A stretch of DNA of 64,000 nucleotides from positions 47,772,362 to 47,836,361 of the forward strand of contig CM051457.1 in NCBI GenBank assembly GCA_028274465.1, written 5' to 3'. Shown in pieces: positions 9,820-21,200 of the stretch; within the stretch, counting starts at the first letter, position 1; every line of letters starts with the position of its first letter. A program made the translations under genes and the position numbers. The notes beneath the pieces are model-generated. The model made no database searches. It saw nothing but the letters and a program-made list of their open reading frames with translations, and was not told the DNA's origin. The DNA is from Plantago ovata (taxonomy: Eukaryota; Streptophyta; Magnoliopsida; Lamiales; Plantaginaceae).

Positions 9820-10567
9820 GTTGCTATTTCTCTACGTTTTTTCATACTTTCTCAGACCTTTTTTCATACCTTTCTCATTAGGTTTAGGGAGGAATTCTCA
9901 AGAGCCTGTTCTGGAAATTCTTAGCATAGGAGACAATTTTTCTTATCAATTTGGAGCTTGTGAGGTCGCGATTCTTCCAAGATTGACAATCTTCGGTAAC
10001 ATTGTATCTCACGATTTTTCTATTTATATTTATATATCTTTCAACATTTTTTCATTCAATCTTGCTATGATTTCTGTTGATTCAGTGACATCTATGAGTA
10101 GCTAAATCTATCGTTGGTGATAGTATGTGATTTCTTAGCGAGGGTTCTTAATTATGCATGATGGTGGTAATGCGAATCAGACTTTGAGTTATTGGTTTAT
10201 TTCTTTGATCTATCTAAGCCCTCTATCTTCGTAGTGTTGAATTGAACGGAACACATTGGACAATTCATGATCTTAGATCTCTATGCAAAACGATCGGGTA
10301 CTTCATGTATGATTATTAACCTGATATGCTTTGAATGATCATACTATCACTAACTTCCATTATCTTGATAAGAAAAATCTATGCTAAGTCGTCTGTTGAT
10401 TTTATAGTTTAAGTTAAATTAGATAAAGCTAGTTATAGTCCTTAGAGATCGACACTCGAGGTTATTTTACTGCTACACTACGGTTTTCGTTGTAGTTGTG
10501 AATCGCCTTTGGCTGAAAAACAAATTTATTTGATTAATTGAATCTGACAAATTCCAGTTCATCAAAT

Positions 10568-10585
10568 TGGCGCCGTTGCCGGGGA
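10568..10585 (+). other. Primer-binding site, tRNA-Asp type (element C)
   Basis: TGGCGCCGTTGCCGGGGA, three bases after LTR 2, identical to the site at 8285. Confidence 0.9.
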
Positions 10586-10884
10586 TTATACTCCTTTTTT
10601 CTGTTTAGCTTATTTATATTTTCACCATGCAATTCCCTACAGAAGAACAGGATCTGGGGGTTTGCTCTCAGAAAATTTCACTTTCTTACCCTATTTCTTT
10701 CCCCCTATCCTTTCCAGTAAATCTGATCTTGGTTACCTTGCGTGCTTGTGCTCTCGAAGTTCTCGGTTACATTGTGTTTGTTTGCACTCTTTGTGTTTTT
10801 CTTTGCAAGTTTTTGTTTTTCTTTTGTGGATTCTGCTCCTTGGTTTCTTGTTTACTCATGTGCAGAAACTAGTCATATGAAAGG

Positions 10885-11793
10885 ATGAGTCAACCTCCGT
10901 TGCCCCGGTATGTGATGCCTCGAGGTCCTTGCATAACATTGGATGACGATTGCAGGAATTATGACTTTGATCCTTCGTACTACTCCGTTGTCTCCACGTT
11001 TTCAATGGGTGATGATCCAAGAGGGTTCTTAGACACGTACGAGGAAGGTGTGTTGAGGATACCTCGTGAGAATGAGGAGGGGGTTATTTTATCACATGAG
11101 CAACTTTGTATGAGAGGATTTATGGGAGCCTTGAAAGGGTACGCTCGAAGATGGCTCAGAATCCCGCCGGAAGAATCGTTGCGCACTTGGGGTGAAGTAA
11201 CCAACAAGTTTCTGGAACATTGGGATAGGGACTCACCTCCCGGGACAAGGGCATGGACGTCTCACTTCAGTTGTCAGCCACCAGAAATCGACATTGCCGA
11301 TGAAGAGGAATGTGGAGAGGAATCCATTGATGAAGTCTCCTCAGTGCTTAGCTTAGATTCCACGCCCTTGCTTGCGGATGTCGAGGTTGTTGGTCAAGAG
11401 GAAGTCGTGGAGGAGGTGATAACTGAATCCATTACTTCACTTGAGTCAGAAGGTGAAGGCGTGAGTTGTGTTGAGGTCGAGGAGCCAATCTCTGAAGATT
11501 TTGGTGCCTCTGAATCAATTGCGGCAGATACTCTTGATCTTGACTCCTACGTTCTGGTCCATGCACCCACCTATGAGTTCCAAAGGATTTTTGATCCTCT
11601 TTTCTCTTTTTATTTTCCATCTGATTCCGTTGGTTATTTTTTAGATTTAGATTTTTTTGGTTTTGTTAATTTTAGTTTTCAGGGAATCATGGACTTGCTT
11701 GAGCAGATACGGAGAGGAGCCAAGGATGGTTCCCAAGATGCGAGGAGTAATGGAACAGATGCACAAGATTCGTTTCCATTTGATAATGGATAA
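10885..11793 (+). CDS. Athila-like gag ORF (element C), gag-only element
   Basis: 302 codons, MSQPPLPRYVMPRG at the start, nearly identical to 8601-9323 but with a longer C-terminal end (LEQIRRGAKDGSQDAR). The Gag-like core with LKGYARRWL and TWGEVTNKFLEHW lies at about residues 50-115. An acidic segment follows at 130-230. There is no zinc knuckle and no protease, RT, RNase H or integrase anywhere in the 3.1-kb interior, so the element matches the known terminal-repeat-with-gag class of non-autonomous LTR elements. Mobilisation would need proteins from an autonomous Athila relative. The frame is open over its whole length. Confidence 0.8.
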   Translation: MSQPPLPRYVMPRGPCITLDDDCRNYDFDPSYYSVVSTFSMGDDPRGFLDTYEEGVLRIPRENEEGVILSHEQLCMRGFMGALKGYARRWLRIPPEESLRTWGEVTNKFLEHWDRDSPPGTRAWTSHFSCQPPEIDIADEEECGEESIDEVSSVLSLDSTPLLADVEVVGQEEVVEEVITESITSLESEGEGVSCVEVEEPISEDFGASESIAADTLDLDSYVLVHAPTYEFQRIFDPLFSFYFPSDSVGYFLDLDFFGFVNFSFQGIMDLLEQIRRGAKDGSQDARSNGTDAQDSFPFDNG

Positions 11794-13660
11794 CATTAGT
11801 GGTAATGGTTGCATGTAGTTTAGTTTTATCGCTTTCTTGCATTGCATGCATATTTATTTTTCGTGTGTTTTGGTGATAAAATAGGTTTTAAGATGATAAT
11901 TTTGCGTTTTGGGAGGAAAAAGGCGTCTCCAGGAGTTTGGAGATGCCAGGCGAACCGCCCACCATGTGGGGCGATTCGCCTGGCAAGACCAGGCCGCCTG
12001 GGACATTCTGGACGCCCCAGGCGAATCGTCCCCCACCTGGGGCGATTCGCCCCGGGTGTCCAGAAAGCTGGAGGTCCGGATTTTCGTTCGGAATCCCATT
12101 TTTCTCCTATTATGCTAAATTATTGATCTTTTTACTTCTTTTATCGTCCGTTTTGGTTTTTCACGAGTTTCCTTGAGTCATATAGGTTACAGGTACAAGT
12201 TAGCTCTCACCTTAAATCCACTTTCGACGTTCGGGACAAGCGACGACGTTCAGGTTTGGGGGGGTTTATCGCTGGCTATCTCCATACTTGTCTTGCTTAT
12301 GATAAACTCGTGAAATCTTTCGTTTGCATTTGCACGTTACCGCTTTCATAGTATTTAGTTGCATACACTACATTCATCCTAGTATAGTCTTGCATGTTTT
12401 ATGTGGAGTTTATTGCCAAATTTTATGAACTTTTTTATTGGGTAGATTAACTAGTTATGACCTTTGACCATGCGTTTCATCTCTATGAATTTGTTTGAGG
12501 TTTTTCTCCCTTGGCTTGTCACATTTATATATGCACTTAGTTAAGCTTGGTAGTCCCGACATCACTTAGTGGTGTTTTCTCTACTGCGGTTCACGAAGGC
12601 CTTTATAATAGGATGATGCATGTTAGGATCTTATGGTTGTTTTCCCGAGTAATTATTTACCTAAGAGGCAACAAGTCTTCACCTTGCTTTGAGATTGCTA
12701 AATGCCTAGGAAGGAGGTAGTGTGAGATTGTGTGATCCTTTGTTTGCAACCTATTCTTTCGAATAGGTTTGGGGAGGGGGTTACGCTATCATTAGGCTTG
12801 TTTTTCGATTTTTAGTGTGTGTTGTGAGTTTATTTTCCTTTTTTCGTAAAGTTTGTGCTTCAACCTATTCTTTCGAATAGATTTGGGGAGGTCATTTATG
12901 TGTCATTGTAATTGCTTTTTCGTTATGCTACTTTGGCTAAAAAAAAAAAATCGAAAAAAAAAAAGGAAAAATTCCAGGAAAAAAGAAATAAACCTGGAAA
13001 AGAGAAAAAAAAAAAAAGACCCCAAAAAAGCAAGGAAGGGTCCAAAAAAAAAAAGCCAAAAAGCAGTTTAGCAAAGTGTTTGTCTCATTTTTCAATTCCT
13101 GTAATGTTCGTAATCGAGTTGTAATCTTTGTCTTTTGGTTGTTTGAGTGTTATCTGTTCTAGACCACCCTCGTCCTGCCATTCAGGAAGTGGTAAATAGT
13201 CTAAGGCTTTGCTTGAGAGATGGGTAGAATAGGGGACTGTTATCTTTTTTAGGGAACCCTCTTTCGTTTGATGAGAGCCACTATTGGTTCGACCTCTTTG
13301 AGGTAAAGTCTTAACTTGGTGAACAACAGTAAGTCCTCAGTTTCATAGGCACGGGACAACCATTCGAATTTTAACATGTTTCATTACGTCGTCACTGACT
13401 AGGTCCAGGCAGAGAATGTTACGAGAGACTATCTTGTTTGACATAAGTGCTTATGTGAATGTGTATGAGTCAATCGAGGCATTCTTCAACCTATATCCAT
13501 GTTATGATTTGTATGGTTTTTGTTCATAAGTTTTTTGATAGATTCAATAGATTAGTTCATTTGATTTGGCATGAGACTCCATTTTTTGTGTTGCATTGTT
13601 TTTTGCATTAGAGTCTAGCTTAGTTGCTTGAGGACAAGCAAAGGTTCGGTTTGGGGAGTT
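11794..13660 (+). mobile_element. Non-coding interior of element C
   Basis: No convincing coding region. From left to right it holds a GC-palindrome cluster (11943-12065), a first G-rich tract resembling a polypurine tract (TTTGGGGGGG near 12255), two copies of a hairpin plus G-rich tract (12747-12780, 12861-12891), an A-rich run (about 12940-13060) that gives meaningless Lys-rich frames, and the terminal polypurine region (GCAAAGGTTCGGTTTGGGGAG, about 13638) directly before LTR 3. This last motif is typical of plant gypsy elements. Confidence 0.75.
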
Positions 13661-14850
13661 TGATGAACGTGTATTTTACACCTTCATTCGAGTCTTTTTT
13701 CACCTATCTTAGCTATCCTCTATGTTAATTTAGCTATATTCTAGTGCATTTTATTAGAATAGTGTCACGTTTCCCTTTAGTTTGCATTTTACAGGTTTCA
13801 AGTGAAAAACGTGATTTTCTGGACAATTATATTGAAGAGAACGAAGAATCGGTGTTCCGAGAACATATTTGGAGTATCTAAAAGATTCCGGATGGGATTT
13901 GAACTCTAGGGGTCGAGTTTGAAGGCTTAAAGGTCACTAGAAGGCAAAACCAAGTCCGAAAAGGAAAAGAAATCCAAAAACGCGTTCCTCGCCGACTGGG
14001 ACTCCCGGGCGTTTCACCCGGGATGTGGGGCGGTTCACCCCACACCAGGCGGTTCGCCCGGTGTGTGGGGTGACTTGCCCCACACATTCCGAACTTCTAT
14101 ATATAGTTGCTGTTTCTCTACGTTTTTTCATACTTTCTCAGACCTTTTTTCATACCTTTCTCATTAGTTTTAGGTAGGAATTCTCCAGAGCCTGTTCTGG
14201 AAATTCTTAGCATAGAAGACAATTTTTCTTATCAATTTGGAGCTTGTAAGATCGCGATTCTTCGGAGATTGACAACCTTCGGTAACATTGTATCTCACAA
14301 TTTTTCTATTTATATTTATATATCTTTCAACATGTTTTCATTCAATCTTGCTATGATTTCTATTGATTGCATGACATCTATGAGTAGCTAAATCTATCGT
14401 TGGTGATAGTATGTGATTTCTTAGCGAGGGTTCTTAATTATGCATGATGGCGGTAATGCGAATCAGACTTTGAGTTATTGCTTTATTTCTTTGATCTATC
14501 TAAGCCCTCTATCTTCGTAGTGTTGAATTGAACGGGACACATTGGACAATTCATGATCTTAGATCTCTATGCAAAACGATCGGGTACTTCATGCATGATT
14601 ATTAACCTGCTATGCTTTGAATGATCATACTATCACTAACTTCCATTATCTTGATAAGAAAAAATTGTGCTAAGTCGTCTGTTGTTTTTATAGTTTAAGT
14701 TAAATTAGATAAATCTAGTTATAGTCCTTAGAGATCGACACTCGAGGTTAGTTTACTTCTACACTACGGTTTTCGTTGTAGTTGTGAATTGCCTTTGGCT
14801 GAAAAACAAATTTATTTGATTAATTGAATCTGACAAATTCAAGTTCATCA
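13661..14850 (+). mobile_element. Athila-like LTR 3, full length
   Basis: 1190 bases, TGATGAACG to GTTCATCA, close to LTR 2. It has the palindrome cluster (about 14003-14085) and a TATA box at 14098-14105. The five bases to the right (GAATG) do not match the five to the left of LTR 2 (TTTTG), so the tandem arrangement is not a simple insertion with a target duplication. Confidence 0.9.
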
Positions 14851-16179
14851 GAATGTCTTTGTCAAATCCTTTGACATGGTTGGAATTGAACCACCTCCAA
14901 TACCTCATTGTAGCCAAACGAAAGTGCTTCTCTCCCTTTGTGGCATGGTTCCTACAAACATCCATTAGTACCTTGTACAACAAAAAGCTTTGTGCATATG
15001 CAAGAGCGAAACAAACGAGTAACTTCAATATCACGCCTAATCTTCAAAACCCCAAGTCTAATCTAGCTACCACAGTGCAATGTATCAACATATCATAGTA
15101 TGTAACATATCACAACATGCTTTTATGCTAGATAACGAGTAACTTTAAATCACAAGATTCATTCAAACCATAGTACTCAAAAAACTTCACCAAAAAGTCT
15201 CAAACCCCATCAATCAAGTGTTCTACCATAATGTCTACCTTATCATACCAATAACCTCATCATAAAACATGGAATGAAGAAAAAGGAGCAATGCAAAACG
15301 AGACATAGATATCAAGTAAGCAAAAATTCCCAATTTACCAAACCAAGCAAAATTGAGCAAGCAATTGGTAATGAAAATTGATTCTAATCACATAAACAAT
15401 CAACCCATACATTATATAAGCTCAATTCAATCATAAATCAAAAAACCCCCAAATTTGAAAAATTAGGGTTCATGTGAAGTTACCTCAGATCTGAAAAACA
15501 AATGCACTAGGATGAAAGTTGTTCGGAAAGAATTAAAGAGCACGTAATGGGCTTCGATTGAAGCTAAAGAACACAAAATTTGATGGAGATTTGAAGAAAT
15601 TATGGTAGAAAGAAGGTTTTTCAAGTTTTGGGGAGTTTTGGAGAAAGAGAGGTGAAAAAGATGAGAAAATGAGGGTTTGGGGGATAAATCCTGCACTTAT
15701 AAGCTCAGGAACCGGGGGGCGATTCGCCCCCCACCGCCAGAGAGCTCTGGCGGTGCAGGGCTCTGGCGGTGGGGGGCGAATCGCCCCCCACGTCCAGAGA
15801 GCTCGAAGCTCTCTGGCCATGTGGGGCGATTCGCCCACCATAGGGGGCGAGTCGCCCCCCACCTCCAGAGGTGGGGAGACGAAATGTTTTCGAAAAACTC
15901 ATTTTTTTATCCCCGAAAACCATTCTACTCATAAAAAACACTCGAAAAAGTTCACTCAAACATAAACATAAGCACAAAACGACACAAAAACGAACAAATT
16001 CACATAAAGAAAAGTAAATTGTTTCATGTATGAATGCATGCAATGTAATAAAGCGATAAAAACTCCGGGTTGCGTATCGAATAGCGCCATTATTTATAGT
16101 CTTTGACTCGACTTCTTCTTGCTCCTAGCTCTTCTTCTTGAGGGTACTAGACTTCCCCTTCATGGATCTTTTCCTCATG
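14851..16179 (-). mobile_element. Probable Athila-like interior or leader sequence (element E side), no confident gene
   Basis: Read on the minus strand, 16179 to 15880 resembles the post-gag part of element C in layout (ATCGCTTTATTACATTGCATGCAT). A palindrome cluster follows at 15714-15865, then a TATA-like CTTATAAG at 15696-15703, then a CT-rich leader-like stretch and a GAGGTAAC donor-like site near 15480. The remainder to 14851 is AT-rich with only a short unassigned frame (RYWRWFNSNHVKGFDKD). The palindrome-TATA-leader order suggests a second promoter of LTR type. No protein could be named. Confidence 0.45.
15696..15865 (-). promoter_or_regulatory. Palindrome cluster plus TATA-like box
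   Basis: At least four perfect inverted repeats occur in 150 bases: 15714-15732 and 15771-15789 (arms GGGGGGCGA/TCGCCCCCC), 15734-15753 (CCGCCAGAG/CTCTGGCGG) and 15794-15816 (CCAGAGAGCT/AGCTCTCTGG), with further GGGGCGATTCGCCC units to 15865. TTATAA lies about 12 bases beyond the cluster on the minus strand, as in the Athila-like LTRs. Confidence 0.7.
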
Positions 16180-16378
16180 CCACGAACCTATGAATGAGAA
16201 TGAACATAGACAGCAAGTCCAAAGTAGTTAACGGTGTGAGAAGCATTGAAGTGAGTATTTGGATCAGATATGGCTCGCAACACATGTCGCTTGCCATCCA
16301 CCTCAATGGTGCAAGTTCTTCGGTAGATGTCTATCACGGAGTGTAGTTTAGTCAAGAACGTTCGCCCCAAGAGAAAAA
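16180..16378 (-). mobile_element. Athila-like element E, distal part of the protease region
   Basis: The minus strand encodes FLLGRTFLTKLHSVIDIYRR, matching the conserved second half of retropepsin-like proteases (a leucine-rich LGRxFL motif followed by ID). The catalytic DTGS half is found at about 39580 on the other side of Sirevirus A. The two are separate pieces of one element split by the insertion. Confidence 0.75.
16374..16378. other. Target site duplication of Sirevirus A, left copy
   Basis: AAAAA directly before the LTR terminus TGTTGG. The same five bases follow the other LTR terminus at 39343-39347. Five bases is the usual target duplication length for copia elements. Confidence 0.75.
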
Positions 16379-18022
16379 TGTTGGTCCCTTTAAACAACAA
16401 GAAAAGACTAGAGGGGGGGGGGTGAATAGTCTTTTCAAACTTTTGTCGTTTAAAAACTTTCTCAGCAAGTACTTATTACTTTTCAGTAATGAGGTTGCTG
16501 ATACTTAACTTTCTCAACAAGCGTAAGTTACTTTCCAGTAGCTTGGTTTGCTGATACTTAAAATCAGAGAGCGGAAGTCTTTGAAACAATAAGTGCTCTT
16601 TCAGCAAGTAAAAGGTTTCAGCAAGTGAAGTGAGTGACTGTGTACAAACAGATATAATTTGCTGAAAGCTAAATGCAGTAAGTAAATCACACAAACGCTT
16701 TTAAAGTGGTATCTGAGAGTGGCGTAATCTCTCAACTAATCCACTTTGTCCTTTCTAGGACTGAATCCACTAAGATGTGATTGAGGTTCCTTACAATCTC
16801 CTATCTAAAGCGATTCAACAGAAACCAAAGCACACTTGCTTTGTCTCCAACCTAAACTAGAGAACTCAACCTTGTTCTCCACCAAACTTGGTACTTTTAA
16901 TCAGCAAAACCTTACTCGATTAAGTTCCCCCTGAATATCACGCCTGAAAGGGTGTATTTTCAGTTAGAGAGTTTTGGGGTGAGATAACTTAATTATAACT
17001 TATTCAGTTACAACAAGTAATCTAAGAAACACAACTTGGAATACTTTGCAGTAAACAAGTTTGATTGTTTCTGGTGTCAAGACTTGTTCTTGTTCGAAAG
17101 AAAGAAAACTTAACTAATTTCTTAGCTGAGTTTGTTCTACTTCTTCACAAGTAGCTTTTTTCAAGCTTTAAGTCTTGGAACGGATCAATGGCAGTAAGAG
17201 TGTTTGAAGGTTTGTGAGTTTTTAAGCACAAGTGAGAGTTTGATCACGTTGTTGACACACTTCAACTCTTTGCCGGATGACCTCTATTTATAGTGCAAGT
17301 AAGGAGCCGTTTGAATTTCAAATCCTAAGGCTTTTGTTCCTTAACATGTCACTATCTTGCTTTTGTACTTTCAGCAGCAACCTTTGTTTGTCTTCTAGTC
17401 TTCATGTCCTTCGCGTGTAAGCTTTGCATTAAATGCACATTTGAATAGAATTCAAACAGTAACATAGGAGCGCAATTTCACGTACATTCAGCAAGAGGTC
17501 ACATATGTATCAACAAGTGGTCAGTCTCAGTTTCAGCAAGCACAACCTACTCTGTCTTTCAGATTTTCACTTATGCAATGCTGTTGCTGAAAATTCCACT
17601 TTCTGAGCAACACGTGCCTTTACCAGTCTTCAGCAATCTTCAAGTCTTCAAGTCTTCAAGTCTTCAGATCTTCAAAAGTCTTCAAGATTCTGACCGGTTT
17701 CTTATTTGCTTCAATAATTTGTTTGTAATAAACAAAATATATCTTCAACAAATGCTTCAATAGGTCATTTTCTTTACAGAAAATAAGATTCATTAAAGCT
17801 ATGCATCAATAAGATATTTTCTTTTCAGAAAATAAAATACATCATACGCAAAAGAAATAACTTATCTAACACTTAACTAAGTCATCAGCAAACGTTCCTC
17901 TTTTACAATGTCCTTAAAATTCTACATTCATATGGACCTTTAAGAGTACTAGTTACTGGACTGTTCTTAATTTAGCATGGTTAATTGGTTAATTGCTCAT
18001 CAAAATTACAAGTTTCCTAACA
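16379..18022 (-). mobile_element. Sirevirus A 3' LTR
   Basis: 1644 bases, bounded on the plus strand by TGTTGGTCCC and CCTAACA. Read on the minus strand it starts TGTTAGGAAACTTG and ends GGGACCAACA. It holds the LTR TATA box (TATTTATA at 17285-17292, minus sense TATAAATA) and two near-tandem copies of a roughly 52-base unit (about 16455-16560), each with a TTACT/AGTAA mini-stem. Comparable LTRs here are 1569 and 1573 bases, while the 5' LTR of the same element is only about 545. Confidence 0.92.
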
Positions 18023-18037
18023 AATTTCCCCCTTTTT
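18023..18037 (-). other. Polypurine tract of Sirevirus A
   Basis: Minus-strand AAAAAGGGGGAAATT abuts the 3' LTR start and would prime plus-strand synthesis. Identical tracts are at 50768-50782 and 60202-60216. The stretch 18038-18282 is a 3' untranslated region with no gene. Confidence 0.9.
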
Positions 18038-18282
18038 GATGTTAGCAGTCCATGGCTAAATTAATTGTTACCCTTTTAGAGGTTTCTGATGTTGAATAAA
18101 TCAGATGATTAATGCAAGCATACTTGAATAAATAAACAGTAAGCATAAGTAAGTTGCATAATCAAAACCAATAAGAGTAAAAAAGAATTCATTGCTGAAA
18201 GTTATCATTCAGAAGATTACAAGAAAGCATAGATAACAATGAATCAGCAAACAAAAACTTTAACAAAAACTATTGCAGGGAC

Positions 18283-21200
18283 TTAAGCTCTCTCAGAGGA
18301 TTTTCTCAAAATCTCTCTTACACTCTTCTCAGCAAGAGCAGTGAATTCAACCCAATCCTTCTCGTAGTTTTCCAGAAGCCTACGGACTTGTAGTTGAAGA
18401 ATTCTTGCATTTTTGCAGGCAGTATGATGATGCTTTTCAGCATTCATTTCCATGTAGTGAATTACCCACAAATGCATGCCCCAATTGCTGGCATGGAGAA
18501 GCTGTGTATCTGAAATGCTTCTTGGATTAACCAGAGAAGATCTTCTTCTTGATCCTTAGCAGTGAGATAGAAGTACTCATAAGGAATCAATCCAAGTTTC
18601 TTCTTAGGTTTCTTTGTTACCGGGTCAGCATAGTAAGCAATGCCAGGTGGTTTTATCAAATATGGTTCTTGTCTATAAGTCTTACCAATGGCAGTTCTTC
18701 TTACTGAGACCTCAAGATTCAACCATCTCCCAGCAATATTTCTTGGGAGGGATTCTTCCCTTTGCTTTCTTTGGACTTTGAGTTCAATCCATTTGAACAT
18801 TTGATTCAGAATGGCTGTAGGAAAGAACACATTTACCAGCAAGTCTTCCAGCTTTAAGATCCAGCAACCATGAATGTTTCTGATCACATTCTGAGTGGTT
18901 TCATCATTGCTGGTCTTTGTATATTCAATGCCGGAGCCAATAGCAATGCTGGCCAACCTTTTCTCTTCCTGTCTTTGCCTTCTTCTTCTTGATTTAGCAT
19001 TGTCTTGATCTCTTGCTGAAGAGTCAGACGAAAAATGCCTTGAGTGCCTTGAGTGGCCAGACGGAGTTATGGTTGTTAAGGGTCTAGCTCTTATGGCTTG
19101 AGCTATGTTTGATTGTCATCATCTTCATTCAGATTGTGATGACTTTCAGTGTGACAGAAATCTTGAGTTTCAGCTGCGGTTTTTCTCTTTTTGGTACTTG
19201 CTGAATTTAGCTCAGTTTCTGCTTGTCTTTTAGAACTTTGCTCTCTTTCAGCAAGAGGTTCTAATGGAAGTGGCGCATCAGCAGCAGGAGTAGGAGGGGT
19301 TTGATTGCTTTTTATTGTCTTCTTTTCCCCCTTAGACATGGATTGCAACATCGGAGTGATGTGCAGAGAATAAAACTCATTGCAATTTTCAGCAAGAGTG
19401 TTGAGACTGTTATACTTCATGATGATTGTTTGTTGGTCAGAGTTCATTGTTGCTAACTCTTTTTGAATATTCATCATGTTCTCTTCATGTCTTTTCTCTG
19501 TTGCGGCTTTCTCATCCATAATATTCTAAGCCTTGACAAGAGAATTCTTTGCAAGCTTGAGCGCCTGACTTACATCTTCTTCATAGCTCTTATGATAAAG
19601 ACTGATGTCTCTTTGAGCTATTGTCAAAGTTGTAGTGCGTCTCAGCACTATAGCCAGTATCTTTCCAATGTCAAGTGGGCTCTCAGCAAGCAATGCCTCA
19701 TCTTCAGCTTTGCAGGCATCATGGACTTGCTTTAGTGCTAGAATTCTGGGAGTAAACTCCTCAACTCTTGGGAACTGCACTAAATGAGGAGTTAAGGAAT
19801 GAACCTTAATCTCAGAAGCAAACTGATCATCACGCGTCAGCAATTCGGCTCTTAGCCCATCGTCTAAATCATTGATGTAATCAGGAGGAGGAATCTGAAC
19901 GACTTTTGGGTCTCGCTTGGATTGATCATCATCATTTTCGGATAAGTCGTCATCATCCTCAGATTCATCAAGTTGAGCGACTTTGGAGCCTTTGTCAGTA
20001 GCTTCACTTTCTTTTTGTTGAGTGGTTGCTGATGGCAACACTTCAGACTCAACAACTGGAGTTTCACCAGTAGATAGTTGTTTCAATTGAGTTTGGGGCT
20101 CAATTACTGGAGTTTCGCCAGTAGTTAGTTTTAATTGACTAGATGCTCAAGGCAATGTTTGAGACTCAATAACTGGAGTTTCGCCAGTAGTAAATGGAAG
20201 GGATGGAACTTCCTTTGATTTTGGTCTTGAAGATTCACCAATTTCCAGATCCTGCGTATGCCTTGCACGGATCACGAGACTATTTTGTAGAGCTCGTTGG
20301 TAATCTTCATCTTCTTCATCCTCGTCTTCAAGGTTTTCTTCAGTAACCTTGGCATCAGAAACTGGACTCTTGCCATTTTTCAAGGCAGCCCTTTTTCTGG
20401 CATATTCCTCTTCAGTATCAGCACCTTGTACAGGTGCTTGATTTTCAGCAGCAGGAGGAGGTTGAGATTCATGCTGAGGTTGTGGTTGTTCAGCTTGCTG
20501 ATTTTCTTGTTGAACATTTTCAGCAACTGTCAACTTTAGGCCTCCAGCATCAGGACTTGGACCTTGATTGTCATCATCATCGTCTTTCTTGTCCTTGGAA
20601 TCTTTTCCTTCATCATCACTAGGATCAGTGGGAATGTTCTCATCTTCTTCTTCTTCTTCATCGTCTGTCAGAATGACTAGCTCAACATGCTTGTATAAAG
20701 CAACACTTGTCCCTTCCTCTTCCGCAGTTAATTTGTGGGGATCAGCCACCACAGGAACAAAAAGACCTTTGAGCATCACAGCTTGTTCAGCTGGAGAGGC
20801 ACTCTTAAATTTGGCCTTCATATTCTCTCTGATTTGAGCAATCAGATTTGAGCTCATTTGCTGAGAATATGTCATTTCTTCAGGAAGGATGGAGTGGACA
20901 AATGTTTCGAGCTTTAACAGTGAAGATCTCTTTTTCTCATTTGAGAGATGAAGGTGAAGATCGGAGAAGTCCATTCTCCTATATCTTTGCCAGTTGCTGA
21001 CGGACTTAGCAACTCTTGACAAAGTTGTCCTCTTGAAGCTCAAGTAAAGTTCTTCAGAACTTACTTGCTGATCTTCAGTGATGAGTACCACTTCAGTGGT
21101 CTCCTTTTGAGCCTGCTGTGAGTCAGTAAGCTCATGTAGTACAATTTCCATTCCATGAGGAGCTTGACTAGCATCCTCCATTTGTTCATCCTGAAATAAA

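Larger units (their letters stand above)
9382..10564 (+). mobile_element. Athila-like LTR 2, full length
   Basis: 1183 bases from TGATGAACG to GTTCATCA, so the ends are inverted repeats of each other (TGATGAAC/GTTCATCA). It serves as 3' LTR of the left interior and 5' LTR of the right interior. It differs from LTR 3 by only a few bases per hundred by eye, which implies recent insertion. It holds two perfect GC palindromes and a TATA box (separate entries). Confidence 0.92.

Noticed and set aside
12853-13124. Lys-rich ORFs
   Set aside because: They come from an A-rich tract in the non-coding interior of element C.
14759-15034. 91-codon minus-strand ORF
   Set aside because: Its end lies in LTR 3 and its start in unassigned sequence, so it crosses an element border. 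No family was recognised.
15669-15965. Gly/Pro/Arg-rich ORFs on both strands
   Set aside because: They are translations of the GC palindrome cluster, which opens frames on both strands by symmetry.
20568-20837. Ser-rich plus-strand ORFs opposite ORF2 (also 53294-53569 and 62814-63062)
   Set aside because: They are antisense of the acidic low-complexity stretch in ORF2 and recur only because ORF2 is repeated.
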